Made by a program: the position numbers and the translations under genes
In this document: positions 46,601-59,160 of the stretch, one piece after another
Numbering within the stretch: the stretch's first letter is position 1
Layout of the letters: each line of letters opens with the position of its first letter
Origin: Apostichopus japonicus
Lineage: Eukaryota > Echinodermata > Holothuroidea > Aspidochirotida > Stichopodidae
Direction of reading: 5' to 3'
Length of the DNA stretch: 64,000 bases
NCBI RefSeq assembly: GCF_037975245.1
Contig: NC_092574.1
Location: 4,830,713-4,894,712 of the forward strand
Notes under the pieces: model-generated
What the model saw: only the letters and a program-made list of their open reading frames with translations
What the model was told of the DNA's origin: nothing
The model's database searches: none

Positions 46601-48283
46601 TTGTACCTCATGGCTACATTAAGTAAATAGCTTTTACAGAGCCAACAGACTTAATACTGCATTTAATGACTTTACACAGCAATTTAATGACTGTACATAG
46701 CATATACACCAAATGACAGTTGCAGCTGGATAAATAGTTAACATAGCATAATGACTTATCGTAGCCACAAATCTATAGAATGCATAATGGATGTATAAAT
46801 ACGTAATATGACAGATAATGAGACTTTATAACGTCGATCAAAAGCTGCATTAATTGCGCTAAGGTATCACGTATTTGCATGACGATCAAGAAGAATGGAG
46901 GAAGAAGGTTGAATAGCTTCGTCTGCTCATGCAATTTCTCTTCCAATAGTTAGCCTAAAACTAGAAGTAATTTGGAATTCAACAGAAGTAACGTTATACA
47001 CCCCATTATTTCTCACGAGTAGGTAAATATATGAATATCAGCATGTTTCGTCTGTTGTGAGATGCATTTTGTAAATACAAAACTCACGATGGCTCTGTGA
47101 TTTAATTTTTTTGGACCGACTATTTATGATTTTGCGGAGAATAGCTAATCGGACTATAAGATAAACAACGACGAGTGAAATCCAATCACTTCATCAGGCA
47201 CAAGGAATGCGCTATTAATTTCATTCTCATTTCCACTCAAATGGTTTTCTACACACATTCTAAATCCATTTATCCAAAAGTTGAATGTCTTCACATTGTC
47301 TTCTCAATTATTACCCAGATTCCGTGCAGATTTAACTGCCAGTTCATCTGGGGACCGGCATTGCTAATCTCACAAGTTCTCAACCAGGTATGTACACTCA
47401 TGTTATATAGGCCCTATTTAAAGGTATCATGACTTGTTCATGGCCTTCTAGCATTTTAACATCAACGTTACATGGAGGAGTCAAGATCAAGCTGTTATCC
47501 AACAAGAGTTGTTGAAACTGATTTGTGAGGATATACCCCATACATATTGTTCTGACACCATATTAGGATCTCATGTGGACAATTTCGCTGCCAGGGAAGT
47601 CTAGAAACTAACGGCATAATAAAATGCAGCTGAAAATGTAACGATGAAACTGAAAATACTGCTAGAGTAGTACTACAGTGAAACCACTATTACCAATCAT
47701 AAATTTTGGTTTCAATAAGTTTTGGTTTCATATTTAATTCATAATAAATTTTCATAATAAATAATAATAATAATAATAAATTTTGGTTTCAATATACAGA
47801 TAATGCAGATATTCATGTTTATTATGTACAGTAGCATTTACTAGCAGTCTGCATGGGAAGATTTGGGCAAGTCTCGGTAGCAATAACTCCTAATGCCTGT
47901 TTTCATCACCTTTCAAGAATGAATTAACGCAGAAAAATTACTTTTGGTGAGTTGTAGATCATTAAAAGAAATATCTATCTAAGTTGTAGAAACTACTATA
48001 ACAGTTTTAATTTTAAACAGCTGAGGTTCATCAATCTTTCTTAGTGACTTGTCTGGGCTAAACAGTCTAAAGCACAGACCATTAGGAGGTCAGTTCCTGA
48101 CCAGGTGCACAACACAAAGCTCAACAGAGAAGTATTGGACATTTGACATAGATCTTTACAATGAAGTAGAAATTTATCAAGGATAAAAAAAAACGACAAA
48201 TTGTGTTGAATGTCATCTAAGGGTACTCTGCTGTTGATATGAAGTTAAAAGAACATGATTTTTTAAATTTCGTTTATCACATT
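46601..48283. other. AT-rich spacer
   Basis: It contains one weak exon candidate (47319-47387, listed separately) and a TAA microsatellite at 47757-47782. Confidence 0.4.
47319..47387 (+). CDS. Weak candidate exon, 23 codons
   Basis: It lies between TTATTACCCAG and CAACCAG/GTATGT. Only one of the three frames is open, reading IPCRFNCQFIWGPALLISQ then VLNQ. Phase 0 to 0. Not recognised; too short to exclude chance. Confidence 0.2.
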
Positions 48284-48482
48284 TTATTTATGAAACAATT
48301 GATCAGCATTAGAAGCCTGCACTGAGGAGCCAACATTGTCGTCATCACCAGTGTATAACCGTAAAAGTTTTCCCCGGAAGATAATTTTGTCTTGCTTCTG
48401 AGGAATCCTCACTAGTGTATTAAAAGTGTCATTTATCGAAAATAAAATTCGTTTGGACATACTGAACTGATAGCCGTGAAGT
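48284..48482 (-). CDS. Candidate last exon of an unrecognised gene
   Basis: On the minus strand, after an ATATGTATAG acceptor, one base plus 65 codons and a stop are open. It reads LHGYQFSMSKRILFSINDTF, then NTLVRIPQKQDKIIFRGKLL and RLYTGDDDNV, ending LFHK. The mix of hydrophobic and basic residues looks like a folded domain's C-terminus. An AATAAA (48288-48283) overlaps the stop codon, so the 3' UTR would be very short. No family recognised. Confidence 0.4.
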
Positions 48483-48486
48483 CTAT

Positions 48487-49298
48487 ACATATTAATAGGA
48501 TGACCTAAGGCAGAATTCTAATCTTGATGTGCCATAGACCAAGATAAAAAAAAACGAAAAAATAATTAGTGCCAGTAGTGTTTCTATCACAGTTGCTGTT
48601 TTCTTTTCCAGTTATTCTCCATTAGCATATATATGCTTTAATCACTGGAAAGCTCCTTAGACGCCCAAACTTGGTGATAATTATGATGACGCCAGCTAAA
48701 CTCACTGCAGGCCTTATTGTTAACCCTATGTCATTGCTTTTAATACATTCTAATAACTCAAACCAAAAACATGTTCTTTATACTTTTGAACAAAAGATTA
48801 CCCTTTAATGATATTCAATGACACATGTTAAACATGGCTGTCTGAGGCCATGAAAGTTGTGTTTTTCCCTGTCAAGTGTTGTGTCGCAGTGTTTTGAACT
48901 GGCTCAGTGGTCTGTGTTTTATTAGACTGTGCAGCAGGTGAAACCTCAGCTGTTTAAAAGGTAATTTCTCTCAAATATGAAAGTCTGCAACATATCAAAG
49001 ATAATTTTGTGACTAAAGTCATCCTTTAAATGTAATGTTGTGTCATTTTGTCATCCACTTATTACAAAATGGACTTGACCGTCTCACAAACGTTAGTCTT
49101 GAAGCTCTTTTTTATGAAACCTATATCATAAAGGTATAAATAGTTAGACAAGTGTATGCTGTGTTTAAAAATGGTTTTGATTTTTACCCATTATTACCTT
49201 TACACAAGCGAAGGATATTTCAAGGAAAATTGCATCAGTAATTTTCAAAATGAACATATCATACATTCATCACGATCTTTTAAAAAAAAAAATTTCAG
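48487..49298. other. AT-rich spacer
   Basis: No gene or known repeat recognised. Confidence 0.4.
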
Positions 49299-49438
49299 AC
49301 AGTTATACTTATGAAGGTTTTTACGGAAAATTTTTTAGTGACCATCTTAAGAAATATCTGAACGTCAAAAGGATCTCTTTTAAGGCAAATGATGCATGTA
49401 TTCATGACATGTTCAAGTTTTTGGCGGAACTTTATTAA
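49299..49438 (+). CDS. Candidate last exon of an unrecognised gene
   Basis: On the plus strand, after the acceptor AAATTTCAG, two bases plus 45 codons and a TAA stop are open, reading SYTYEGFYGKFFSDHLKKYL, then NVKRISFKANDACIHDMFKF, ending LAELY. Charged and aromatic residues alternate as in a folded protein. An AATAAA lies 100 bp downstream (49540-49545). The other exons were not found and no family was recognised. It converges with the candidate at 48284-48482 only in the sense of lying nearby on the opposite strand. Confidence 0.4.
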
Positions 49439-51212
49439 CCATTAATATTGTAATTTACCAATTCATGTTTCCGGGTATTTGATAACATTCATGAATATTT
49501 GACAACAGGATGTATCTCACCATGGATACATTGAGGCAATAAAATGTAGCACAATAAGAGTTTTTTTTTTTTTAATATCTTGGCAAATGATTCATGACTG
49601 GTTCATATTAGCATTTACATCGGCCTGAATGTCAGAGTTTGTGGTAGATTACTGGTTCAAACAGGCCTGATAAGAGGGGGAATTGGTTGGGGGAGCAGGC
49701 CTGATAAGAGGGGGAATTGGTTGGGGGAGGGGGGGAGGTACAGTTTGGGGGATCAGGTTTAATGAGGGAGCCTAGGAAATATGGAATAAATAATAATTAT
49801 GTAATTTCACTGGGGTAAGAACGAAAAAGGAACAAAAGAAATGGGCCCACCGACATAATTTTCTCAATGGACCTGATGTGGCTCTTGTCGCCACTGGGCA
49901 CAAGTTTAGTAGTTATACAGTGTATGCTAACTGGTTCTGAAACGAAATGAGATATTAGTTACTCAAAAGAGTGGATCCTATCAACTCACATCTATGTCAC
50001 AGCAGTCATTGTGGATTGTTTGATTTTTAGACTAGATTGTAGATAAAACTTTCTGAATTTTCAGATATTTGCCAGTAAATGTATTCCTTTCAGAAATTGT
50101 CTTTTTGCAATGCTGGTTTTAACTCTGGTTATCTTATTTTCCCTCAGTTCTCCCCCATAACATTGCATCTAAGCACCCTCCATGTTAGGGACTGTGCACC
50201 CAACTAACCCCTCCATTCGATCACATAACATCTTAGCCATCTCAGTACAAAAATGGTTGTGCCCCTGGAACCTAGCATGCTGTATTAATGTATTAAAAAC
50301 TAGGGAATTTTGGATTTTGTTATTTAGGTTTATACTCCAATAGACGAGCGAATGTTTCAACACGATCCACGGTTGAAATGAATAAAGGGGGATAACATGA
50401 AAATATTGGCTTGGCCATTTTGGCCTGTGGCAATTACTTTTGAATGAATTTGGTTAGCATTTTCTAGGCTTCCAAAACACTGGATTGTTTGCTTGTATGG
50501 CGATTTGGTATAAGAGAAAAATCAATACAGCCATTCTGTACACTTGTTCGTATTATAGGGTAGCTCAGGCACAAAAGCTTTTAACCTTTCATCATAATTT
50601 TAGCATGTCTGAATTCCACTGCACTGATCTGTGAGATATTTATATTAAGCAAAGGTCAAAGAACAATTTTGGCTAGGTAAACATCTAGTTATAAGAGCAA
50701 ATTTATCTAGCATTCCTGTAAGTCAACAATGATCTGCTCTATAAGCGCTTTACAACCAGAAGAAATCACTGAACAAAACGGACGTACTAGGCTATCTGAC
50801 GTAGATACGATTTAACTACATACCGTATCAAACAAAGTGATCCTATTTGCCTATTAAGAAATTAAGAGATCTTATACATAAAGTGTGAATCCAAACCTTT
50901 GGACTTTGCCCACCAGTTGGAATTTTATTTCTATAGTGGAAATAAGGCTGTATCACTTTGGGTTTGATACATTGACACAGTCTCGCTGCCCAATACCACT
51001 GTGGATCTGTAGAAATATCTTAACAAATCTTCCAGCTGCATGTGTTTGTTCTGCTATACATTGAAAGCCCTGTTTTCTCCTTCAACAGTGATTGTAGCTT
51101 CAGCTTTGTAATATCTGATGTGGAAAAGTTTCACATGGAAATCGGTAATAAAGATTAGATGACGTGGAAATGGCAGAGACATGGGATTGGGTACACAGCA
51201 GCGTATCCAGCA
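49439..51212. other. AT-rich spacer
   Basis: A 34-bp direct duplication (CAGGCCTGATAAGAGGGGGA at 49662 and 49696) is the only structure seen. Confidence 0.45.
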
Positions 51213-51590
51213 AAAATGGGTAAGTCCTAACAGCAGCTTGATTTATCTTATATAAAAATGGGTAAGTCTTAACAGCAGCTTGAATTATCTTATATAAAAA
51301 TGGGTAAGTCTTAACAGCAGCTTGAATTATCTTAAATAAAAATGGGTAAGTCTTAACAGCAGCTTGAATTATCTTATATAAAAATGGGTAAGTCTTAACA
51401 GCAGCTTGAATTATCTTATATAAAAATGGGTAAGTCTTAACAGCAGCTTGAATTATCTTATATAAAAATGGGTAAGTCTTAACAGCAGCTTGAATTATCT
51501 TATATAAAAATGGGTAAGTCTTAACAGCAGCTTGAATTATCTTATATAAAAATGGGTAAGTCTTAACAGCAGCTTGAATTATCTTATATA
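51213..51590. repeat. 42-bp minisatellite, 9 copies, highly uniform
   Basis: Units beginning AAAAATGGGTAAGTCTTAAC, then AGCAGCTTGAATTATCTTAT and AT, recur every 42 bp; only the first unit and one internal unit differ by a base or two. Since 42 is divisible by three, the minus strand is open throughout (14-residue repeat YKIIQAAVKTYPFL). Each unit also contains GGGTAAGT, a donor-like word. Confidence 0.9.
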
Positions 51591-52839
51591 CAGTAGATTT
51601 AATGCATCCCAATTCAATTCAGAGTGGAATTTCAACTGGATTTCAGGAGTTTTGCAAATCCCGCATCCGGCCAGAACTTTTCGTGTCTTGATGTTTGTTG
51701 GATTATTATTAGTTTCTAAGCCTTTTTGGGAAACCCTAATTATGCATCTGAGCCCACTACAGTAGCAAAGAAAACCACTCCAACCCATGATCCTTTGCCA
51801 AGTATGGTATTGATTCCCAACACGAGATATCACACATTCATTTATGTGTTCTACCTGCAAGCCTTGCTTTACTACAAGAGGTGAATGGAGTAGGCTATGT
51901 TGCAGCCTACACAAAAATCTGATTGAACTGTTTTGCAAATTATGGCCTTATTTCCTCGTTGCATCATCTGAAATGCCTATATAGATGACGTGACATTTGA
52001 AAGATGTCTGCTTATTATTTTATGTTTCCCAAAAGTCAAATGTGGCCATAAAATAAAATTCTCATCCCAATAAATGCATCAATAGATGCAACTTTATGCA
52101 AAGTTCAACATTTCTCATCCCAACAAATGCAGTAGATCTATGCAGCATTATGCAAAATTCAATATGAAAACTTCGAAATCATTAAAAAATAATACTGCAT
52201 TCCATCTTACTTTAGGGAGGGCTATCTTAAGAATTTTTGTTTTCTCTTGTGAATTGCTGGATTTAGACTCCAGCAACATGCATTTTAACTGTCAGCATTC
52301 AAGGGCTGGGGACGTCCTCTTTATACTTTGTATTTCCTATCTAATTTCCAGCTGTGGTTCTTTACAGAACTGGTGACTTTATGTACTACAATGTGTAGGA
52401 GCTAGGTTGTCCCGAAATGTCTTGCTGCTCGATATGCCAGACTTGTTTGTGGAGTTTTTACACAATAGTCTTATAAGTGGTTCCAACAATTACATAATTG
52501 TTGTTCCTTGTAGATTCCTCCCCCACCCCCCTTCTACCCCACCACTCTTTTCCCCACAGAAACTATTGGATTATGTTAATTTGAATATGGTGAAATGTGT
52601 ATCAAGTACCATACATACTGATTAAAACGAGGGGAGAAGTTTGAAAATTCCTTTGTTTGCTCTTGGTTGTTAATTAATACTATATTAAAAGGATGACTGA
52701 GAGGCAGAATTTTAGTTTTGATATTTTATAGTACTTACAGGAAAAAAGGAAAAAAAAAGAAATTTGTGTCCTATGGTAATAATTCTATAATAGCTATACT
52801 GGAGGGATTGTCTCTGGGACAGGTTATCATTGACCAGGG
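51591..52839. other. AT-rich spacer
   Basis: No gene recognised. AATGCA/ATGCAAAATTCAA words repeat loosely at 52075-52160. Confidence 0.4.
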
Positions 52840-52921
52840 GTAATATAACGTTTGTAAAGCGCTTTGAGACCTATCGCTGGTATAAAGCGCTATATAAATC
52901 GAACATTATTATATTATTATT
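52840..52921 (+). mobile_element. LINE 3' tail (CR1/L2 type)
   Basis: GTAAAGCGCTTTGAGACC, then ATAAAGCGCTATATAAAT, then ATTATTATATTATTATT is the usual 3' tail of CR1/L2-like elements in marine animals. Confidence 0.75.
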
Positions 52922-54004
52922 CTTGGTTTATGTTTTTTGATATATATAATTCACCTTTGTTATCTCTCGAAAGCTCCTTTGAAGCTAAATTGATAATGAA
53001 CTCTGCTCCTCAGTGCAGTCCTAAATGTTATTTTCAATCCTCTTTCTTAAAATTAAAAAATAATCCCCAAAAAATCCCCCCAAAAATCGAATAACTCAAC
53101 TAAAACGTGTCGTATTATTAACTTCATATGAACAACAGAACATCCTTGGGTGACATATGCATTCAACAACATCTCTCAGCAGTGGTTTGCAACAGTTTAT
53201 TGCATATCAGAATTAAGTTGCTCCATAAATTTGTCATCCGTTAAGAAAAGTGTCGGTTTAATCAAAAATTGCTATCATATAGAATAATATAGACACTTTC
53301 TAACCTTCATTTGTTGAAAGAAGCAAGGGGGATGTTTTGGTTTCATTTTATATTGAACAATGCCAAAGAAAGTAATATGTATATATTTTCTTTACCTTTT
53401 TATTGGGGGGGGGGTGGGTTGGCAGGCAGGCAGGGGATGAAAGTGGCTCTTTTTGGTTTATAAAGCTGATTTTCTATTGTTGCTTAATTGTAGCCTCCAT
53501 TGGGCATTACTACAAGAGTAAAGCCTTATTGGAACAATTGTTCTCAGATTTATCATAGTCTACCACAGGAGATATCTATGAATGAAAATTGCAGCATTGT
53601 TACGATTGCAGGATTCTGTGTTTGGGACGCAATCTTTTTTTTGGGGGGGGGGAGGGACAACCCCAAGTACACACACTCACAACTAGGCATATACAAAGCA
53701 CAACAAATACTTTTTGGAATGAATGTCTTTCTTTCTTTTCAAAAACCACAACTTCCAAAAGAACCAAACTGTCTACCACTCCTTTGAATGTAAATGATTG
53801 AATTTGCTTGAAAACAATAAGTCATAAAAATCAACCACAAAGTACAGAGTTAACATGCACTCCCATTACAGAGATTTTCATGCTGAAAAGTCAATGATGC
53901 ATTTCCAAATTTCCTGTGATTTGATTGGCGCCTGGTTTGCCTCTAAACTAAACAGCCAGACGACAGCTTATTTTTCGTCAATGGCGCCATATATATATAT
54001 ATAT
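52922..54004. other. AT-rich spacer
   Basis: G-runs at 53405-53413 and 53642-53653 only; no gene recognised. Confidence 0.4.
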
Positions 54005-54600
54005 TGTTATGTGACCGTTCTCATACTTAATGTGGAGAACAGATCACGGGGCATAAAACGGAGAACACAAGGATGGAAGTAAGTTTAAGCATTTAATAAG
54101 CTATTTACATGGCAGAACAAAGTATAAATATGAACATAATACATAACTATAGATTCTTAATTCAATTAACGTCTTTCTGCACATGGAGAGCCGGGGGGAG
54201 AGTTTCAGCTTATTTCTTGAGTTACCTTAGTGCTATAGGCGGATAGTGTCCAGGTTTGCTTTAGAAGTAGTTCGGCTGGATGTAGATAAAGTTCAGGTAG
54301 AGCGACGAGAATCCATTAGAGTGAGTAGGTCGGAGTTCCGACAAAAGTATAGAGTTAAATATTCACTGTGTTTAAAATGGGCACAGTAATCAAAGCCAAG
54401 GAACCATCAGAGGTGTGGCAACCTCTGAACGGAACGAACGGAGAAAACGGAGAGGGCGCTCAATCGGGCGTCTGCAGCTTTTATACCCGGAGTGTAAAGG
54501 AATGTTCCAGTAAGTTATGAATATTCATGAAGTCCGCAGAAACACTTTGTTGGCGAGTTCCAGTTATGTAGAGCGCGTGTGCACATCTGGGATCGTAACA
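54005..54600 (-). mobile_element. Probable solo LTR
   Basis: Read on the minus strand, it starts TGTTACGATCCC and ends GTCACATAACA, so TG...CA with TGTTA/TAACA inverted ends. About 110 bp in it has GGGTATAAAAGCTGCAGACG (plus 54470-54490), a good TATA promoter where U3 should end. GC is higher than in the flanks. No internal retrovirus-like coding region adjoins it. The 5-bp flanks (TATAT, ATCGG) do not match, so the target duplication is lost or the left end has decayed into the AT run. Confidence 0.6.
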
Positions 54601-54665
54601 ATCGGAAGACTCGGAGACTTGAATGGTAACTTATATTACGTAATAGGGTAGGTGAATAAGTGGGT

Positions 54666-54667
<2 letters not shown>

Positions 54668-54717
<50 letters not shown>

Positions 54718-54840
54718 CAAATATATATACATATATATATACATATATATATTGTATATATATGTATATATAATATATAATAATATATAATATATATGTA
54801 TATATAATATATATAAATATAGAGAGAGAGAGGGGGGGGG
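54668..54840. repeat. AT-rich microsatellite followed by GA/G run
   Basis: TATATA with scattered CATATA and TGTATA units, then GAGAGAGAGGGGGG. The reverse-strand frame over it is an artefact. Confidence 0.9.
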
Positions 54841-55952
54841 AAGGAGCGAAAGAGAGCCTTTAGCTAAAATTTCTACTGTCCAAGGAGAAAAGATCAATTT
54901 TGTACGTTTTATTTAGCTACTTTCATGAAATATTGGACCCATTTACGGGAATTTAAGATGTGGAGTTAAAGCTAATGCTGACATGTGCAAAATCTAAACG
55001 AAATTTCTCTTGACCAGAAACCTTTTCTAACTCTTAGACCTTTGCAAGTACAGATTTATCTTACTCTGACATAATTATCTGATCATACTTGGATGAAAAT
55101 GAGGTAGTGGAAGACAGCAAGAAACCAAACCAACTTTGAAGCAAAAACCATACAGAACGTTTTAAATTACTGTGAACTTTGAAAAGAACATATGTGGCCC
55201 TTATTATAGTATCAGAGAATGACTGTATTAACAAAGCATCATAAATGTTTACTATATGTAAATTGCAGTCCATGTGTAAATACATCTGGAAGAGTCTAGA
55301 TACAGACTTCCCAAAGCCAATATTGTTGACTCAATAATAACAACACAAAAACAAGCACAAATTCAGAGAAGCGGTATAACCAGATTAGGAAACAGATGAC
55401 AGTTTCCCCCGAACAGGGTCCAACTTGTCTCTCTTAAAGTTATTGTCTCATGTTGTTTGCCAACGGGTGACGATTAAGTAGAATTAAGATATGGACAAAC
55501 TAAAATGCCTATAGGATGGTAATATGCGCACTTGAACTTTGCCTGCGACTCGTTTAAGGTTTCCAGCTAATATATGCTTCTTGAAGTTTGCCCATGACCA
55601 CTTACTAATGACATTTAATCATAAGGCAGTAAAAATTCTGTAACCCTCCACGTAACTTGATCAGTTTACATCATTTCTAGAAATCTTGGAAGTGGTTTTA
55701 AGTCAACTATAGAGTGGTGTTTCCTGTCAAATGTATTTTGGACATTGCAAATTATATTGGGGGGAGGGGGGAGGGACACTGAACACATTGTGTGAGCCAT
55801 TTGGTGGAGGGTGGTGTGTCCCTCATGCCCCCCCACCCTTTGCAACACCACTGGTTCTCACTATTAAATGAAATATCAATTTCAGTGTCAATCAAATCAA
55901 CCTATTTACATCATCATAATGCTGTTAAGTTATATCGTTCTTTCTCTTGTAG
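54841..55952. other. Upstream intron of the sialyltransferase gene (inferred)
   Basis: Since the exon at 55953 has an acceptor and no start codon, this should be intron of the same gene. No first exon was found. A G/C-run pair (55760-55774 and 55829-55836) with CACCACTGG may be an eroded hAT end. Confidence 0.4.
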
Positions 55953-56516
55953 AAAAATCAGAACCTATTAATCATCCTGGTGGGGTACACCGTCTTTGTC
56001 TTAGTCTTCCTCTACTTCACGGTGGAGATATCGCTCACGAAGCAAGATGTGCTGCGAGATGATTTCGAATACATCACGGGGACCGTCGCCTCTCGAACTT
56101 TCTCACAAAAGCCCGACGGAGGAAGGAACGAGACGTTCATCTTCACGTCAAATACCACCGTCCACGCCACGGCCGGAGGCGGTCACAATGTCACAGGCGT
56201 GCACGGACTAATACCGAGCATTAACTGCACTGACAATGGTAGTCTGACCGTGTTCGAGAACCAGCAAAGCCAGATGCTGACAGATCTGGCTCGGAACCAG
56301 GATTTTATCGCGCTTCTCGTCGTGAGCAGCTCGGACAATAACGAGAGCATCGCCGATTACTTAATCGGCAATCTATGTAAACCTGGCACGTCGTTATCTC
56401 CGGAACATAGAAGAAACGTGGTAGAGTTTATCGACAATACCCTCTTAGCAGCTGCGGTCGGTCCCTCGCAAGCACCCGACATTATGAAATATTATCGTTC
56501 TGTGATTAATCAACGG
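55953..56516 (+). CDS. ST6GALNAC-like: Sialyltransferase (GT29, ST6GalNAc III-VI type): membrane anchor and stem exon
   Basis: This exon of exactly 188 codons, phase 0 to 0, lies between TTTCTCTTGTAG and CGG/GTGAGT. It begins KNQNLLIILVGYTVFVLVFL, a single type II membrane anchor at residues 5-24, as in Golgi glycosyltransferases. The rest is a lumenal stem, with six N-glycosylation sequons (NET, NTT, NVT, NCT, NGS, NES) and two cysteines. There is an in-frame stop just before the acceptor, so the start methionine must be in an upstream exon. The frame runs directly into the L-motif exon at 62245. Vertebrate relatives of this subfamily have much shorter stems. On family knowledge, the enzyme would transfer sialic acid from CMP-sialic acid in alpha-2,6 linkage to GalNAc-containing acceptors in the Golgi. 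The assignment of this exon depends on the phase match, topology and adjacency, since stems are not conserved. Confidence 0.75.
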
Positions 56517-59160
56517 GTGAGTATTAAAAATTATTTCAAATCAATTCTGCTGACAGATCTGTCATTTTGATGCTTTCATATCGTGTAATGCTTGGGTCCG
56601 TCGATCTTTAAGACCATGTGAGAGATGGCATGATGAATGTACTTCATAATGAATGAAATCACAACAAATAATTAATGTATTCATGACATATTTCCCTGGC
56701 CTACACTAATGGGGCACATGTTGAACCTGACCATATTGTCTTCCTAAGCAGTCCGGTACAGACATATATTGGATACACCGTCTGGACAATTTTCCGACCC
56801 GCCTGGCCTAGGTAACTCGAACCGCGATTTCACCTTTGAATTAGCCAAGGTATTTCTGCACCATGTATCACCCATCAGATATGACCTTGCAGGTTCCCGC
56901 AACTTCATTAGAGTTTCCTGTACTTTACTGTGCTGTTAGGTATGCAAAGTTAAGTACATACAAGGATAACACTAGCAGCCCATCTGAATCGTGTCGAAAT
57001 AGTTTATAAAAGTTACAACACGTGGAAAATACCTACTAAATGAAGCCAAAAATTTCGTACCTTTCACATTGCTGCAAAGAATATTATGGACGCAGTGTAA
57101 CACCAGCAATGAATGATAAAAAGGATCGTATTTAAAGTTGGCGTATATTTTACCAGTTTGGTTACGAAACATAATTACTTAATTAGTTGTCAGCATAGCC
57201 TGTTAACGATAGGATAGATTTTATACGTAACTGAGAAAATTGAAGAAAATTTTATTGTTTGGATTCTGGTATTTAACACAAGGGGTATTTAAAATTCTTA
57301 GTTGTCTTACCTACATGAAATCAGGTTTATTCTTCACATGATATCATTATTTAGCACTTTTGTGAACCAGTTTGTGACTCAGTTCGAGTACATGTTTTAT
57401 AAAGCTCTCAGTCTAAGTGTTGAACGTAGTTGCTCAACCAAGTCAGCAAATCATACAACAGAAGTTACGATAATGAAAGGCTAGTGTTTTTCCAATTGCT
57501 AGCACACACCACATTTGGTGGGGTATTTGATTGTTCATTTAAAAAAAAAATTAAGGACCTGAAAAATTGTACAATGGCTTCTATCCATAATCGACACATG
57601 GAATGTCAGGAATGTTTCGTGATGTACATTGTGACGAAGAGGTCTTAACGTTATGATGTGTACACAGTCACATGATGCCGGGTACAAACGATTTTCAAAC
57701 CTAGAGTAAGGCCGTCTGTAAGCAAATTTTCGATAGCGTATTTAGTTTGTATTTATGGGCACGGAAGATAAAACCGTGTTTACACGTTTGATACAGGCTT
57801 TTCCAAAATGGTTGTCGAAGCATCTATCTTTCACTCGCAACTTTTGTTGAATGGAAAACTTTGCCAAAAAGCACGGCAGCGAATGACAGCAAACTTGTCT
57901 CAAAACTCTTTAAATTTTGGTATATTTTGCGTATTATGACCGATGGCATACAGGCAATGCAACAGGAAATAATCTAGGAGGTGTTTAGGAGGTGTTTGGC
58001 CACCGTAAGTGTTTTTATATACATGTACAGACCTTTGCAGGCTAATAGCAGCCAGTAGATACTAGATAGACAATTAGATACAAGGAAGAAGTAGCCGAAG
58101 GTTTGATCCTGTGGTCAGCAGGAAACAAAATCATCACGTAATTAACTATTACTGGACATCTGCCAGAGTGGGAGATATGAGAAGTAGTAATGTCACCTAG
58201 GTTGGCTAACATCTTGTTCGGGAAAAATATTCCGTTTGAACCGTAATATATGACCAGGATATTTAATATATATATGACCAGGACATATTAGTATATATAT
58301 ATCCTGGTCACGTACCTACAAAATTCCCCTTTGTTAATTCCTGAAAGTCAATACAGAATCTAGTAGTGCTTTATGTAATATATATTCATGTCAATGATGC
58401 TCACATCACAAGTGTGATATATTGATTGTCTGAAGTGTTGATCTTGAAAAACATGTATATTTTTTTTTCTTCAACATTTGTTAGCCAAAACACTTACCGA
58501 TGTGTTGATACTCCTAACTGGTATGTTCATAGAGCACACATGTGGAGTGCAGAGCATTGATTTCAAATGAAAACACACATATTTTCAACACTGAAGATGT
58601 CTGTATTTTTATTTTTTTAGTTTAAATATGAAATGATTTGTCCACATAAAGTACCATATACTTCTCCAATATAAACATAAGTGGTTGTCAGTTTGCATAG
58701 GTGTTCACCAATATGTTATCTAGAATAGTAAACGAAAATATTAAACATGTAGTTATGTATATATGTAATACCACTTAAATGATTATATGTGGGGAAGTTT
58801 GCAAATGGGGTAAAGATTATTGAGACAATTACTGGTCGTTTGAAGATGGTGTTCTGAATAGTTTGTCTGTAGAACTTCCCGTTTGATTGCAGTTAATGTA
58901 CCGATCAGCTTCATATGAAGTGATTGGTATTAGGGTATAATTGCACCCATAAGAAGAGTCATTGATCAAAGCATGTTGCATATAAGCTTGGAAGTATAAA
59001 ACTTTCATGTTGTAAGGGACAAACATGCAGCAGTTGATATTGTGCCTTGAACTGAATATATATTCAATGCCCAGATCCTTGCACTGGAGGGTACCAAGTG
59101 GATCTTTAGTAATACATTTGTACAACCTGTGCCAATCCGATGACTGGTTTGCCATTATTG

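Noticed and set aside
55740-55855. hAT right end at CACCACTGG with G/C-runs
   Set aside because: No matching left end or target duplication was found; kept only as a remark.
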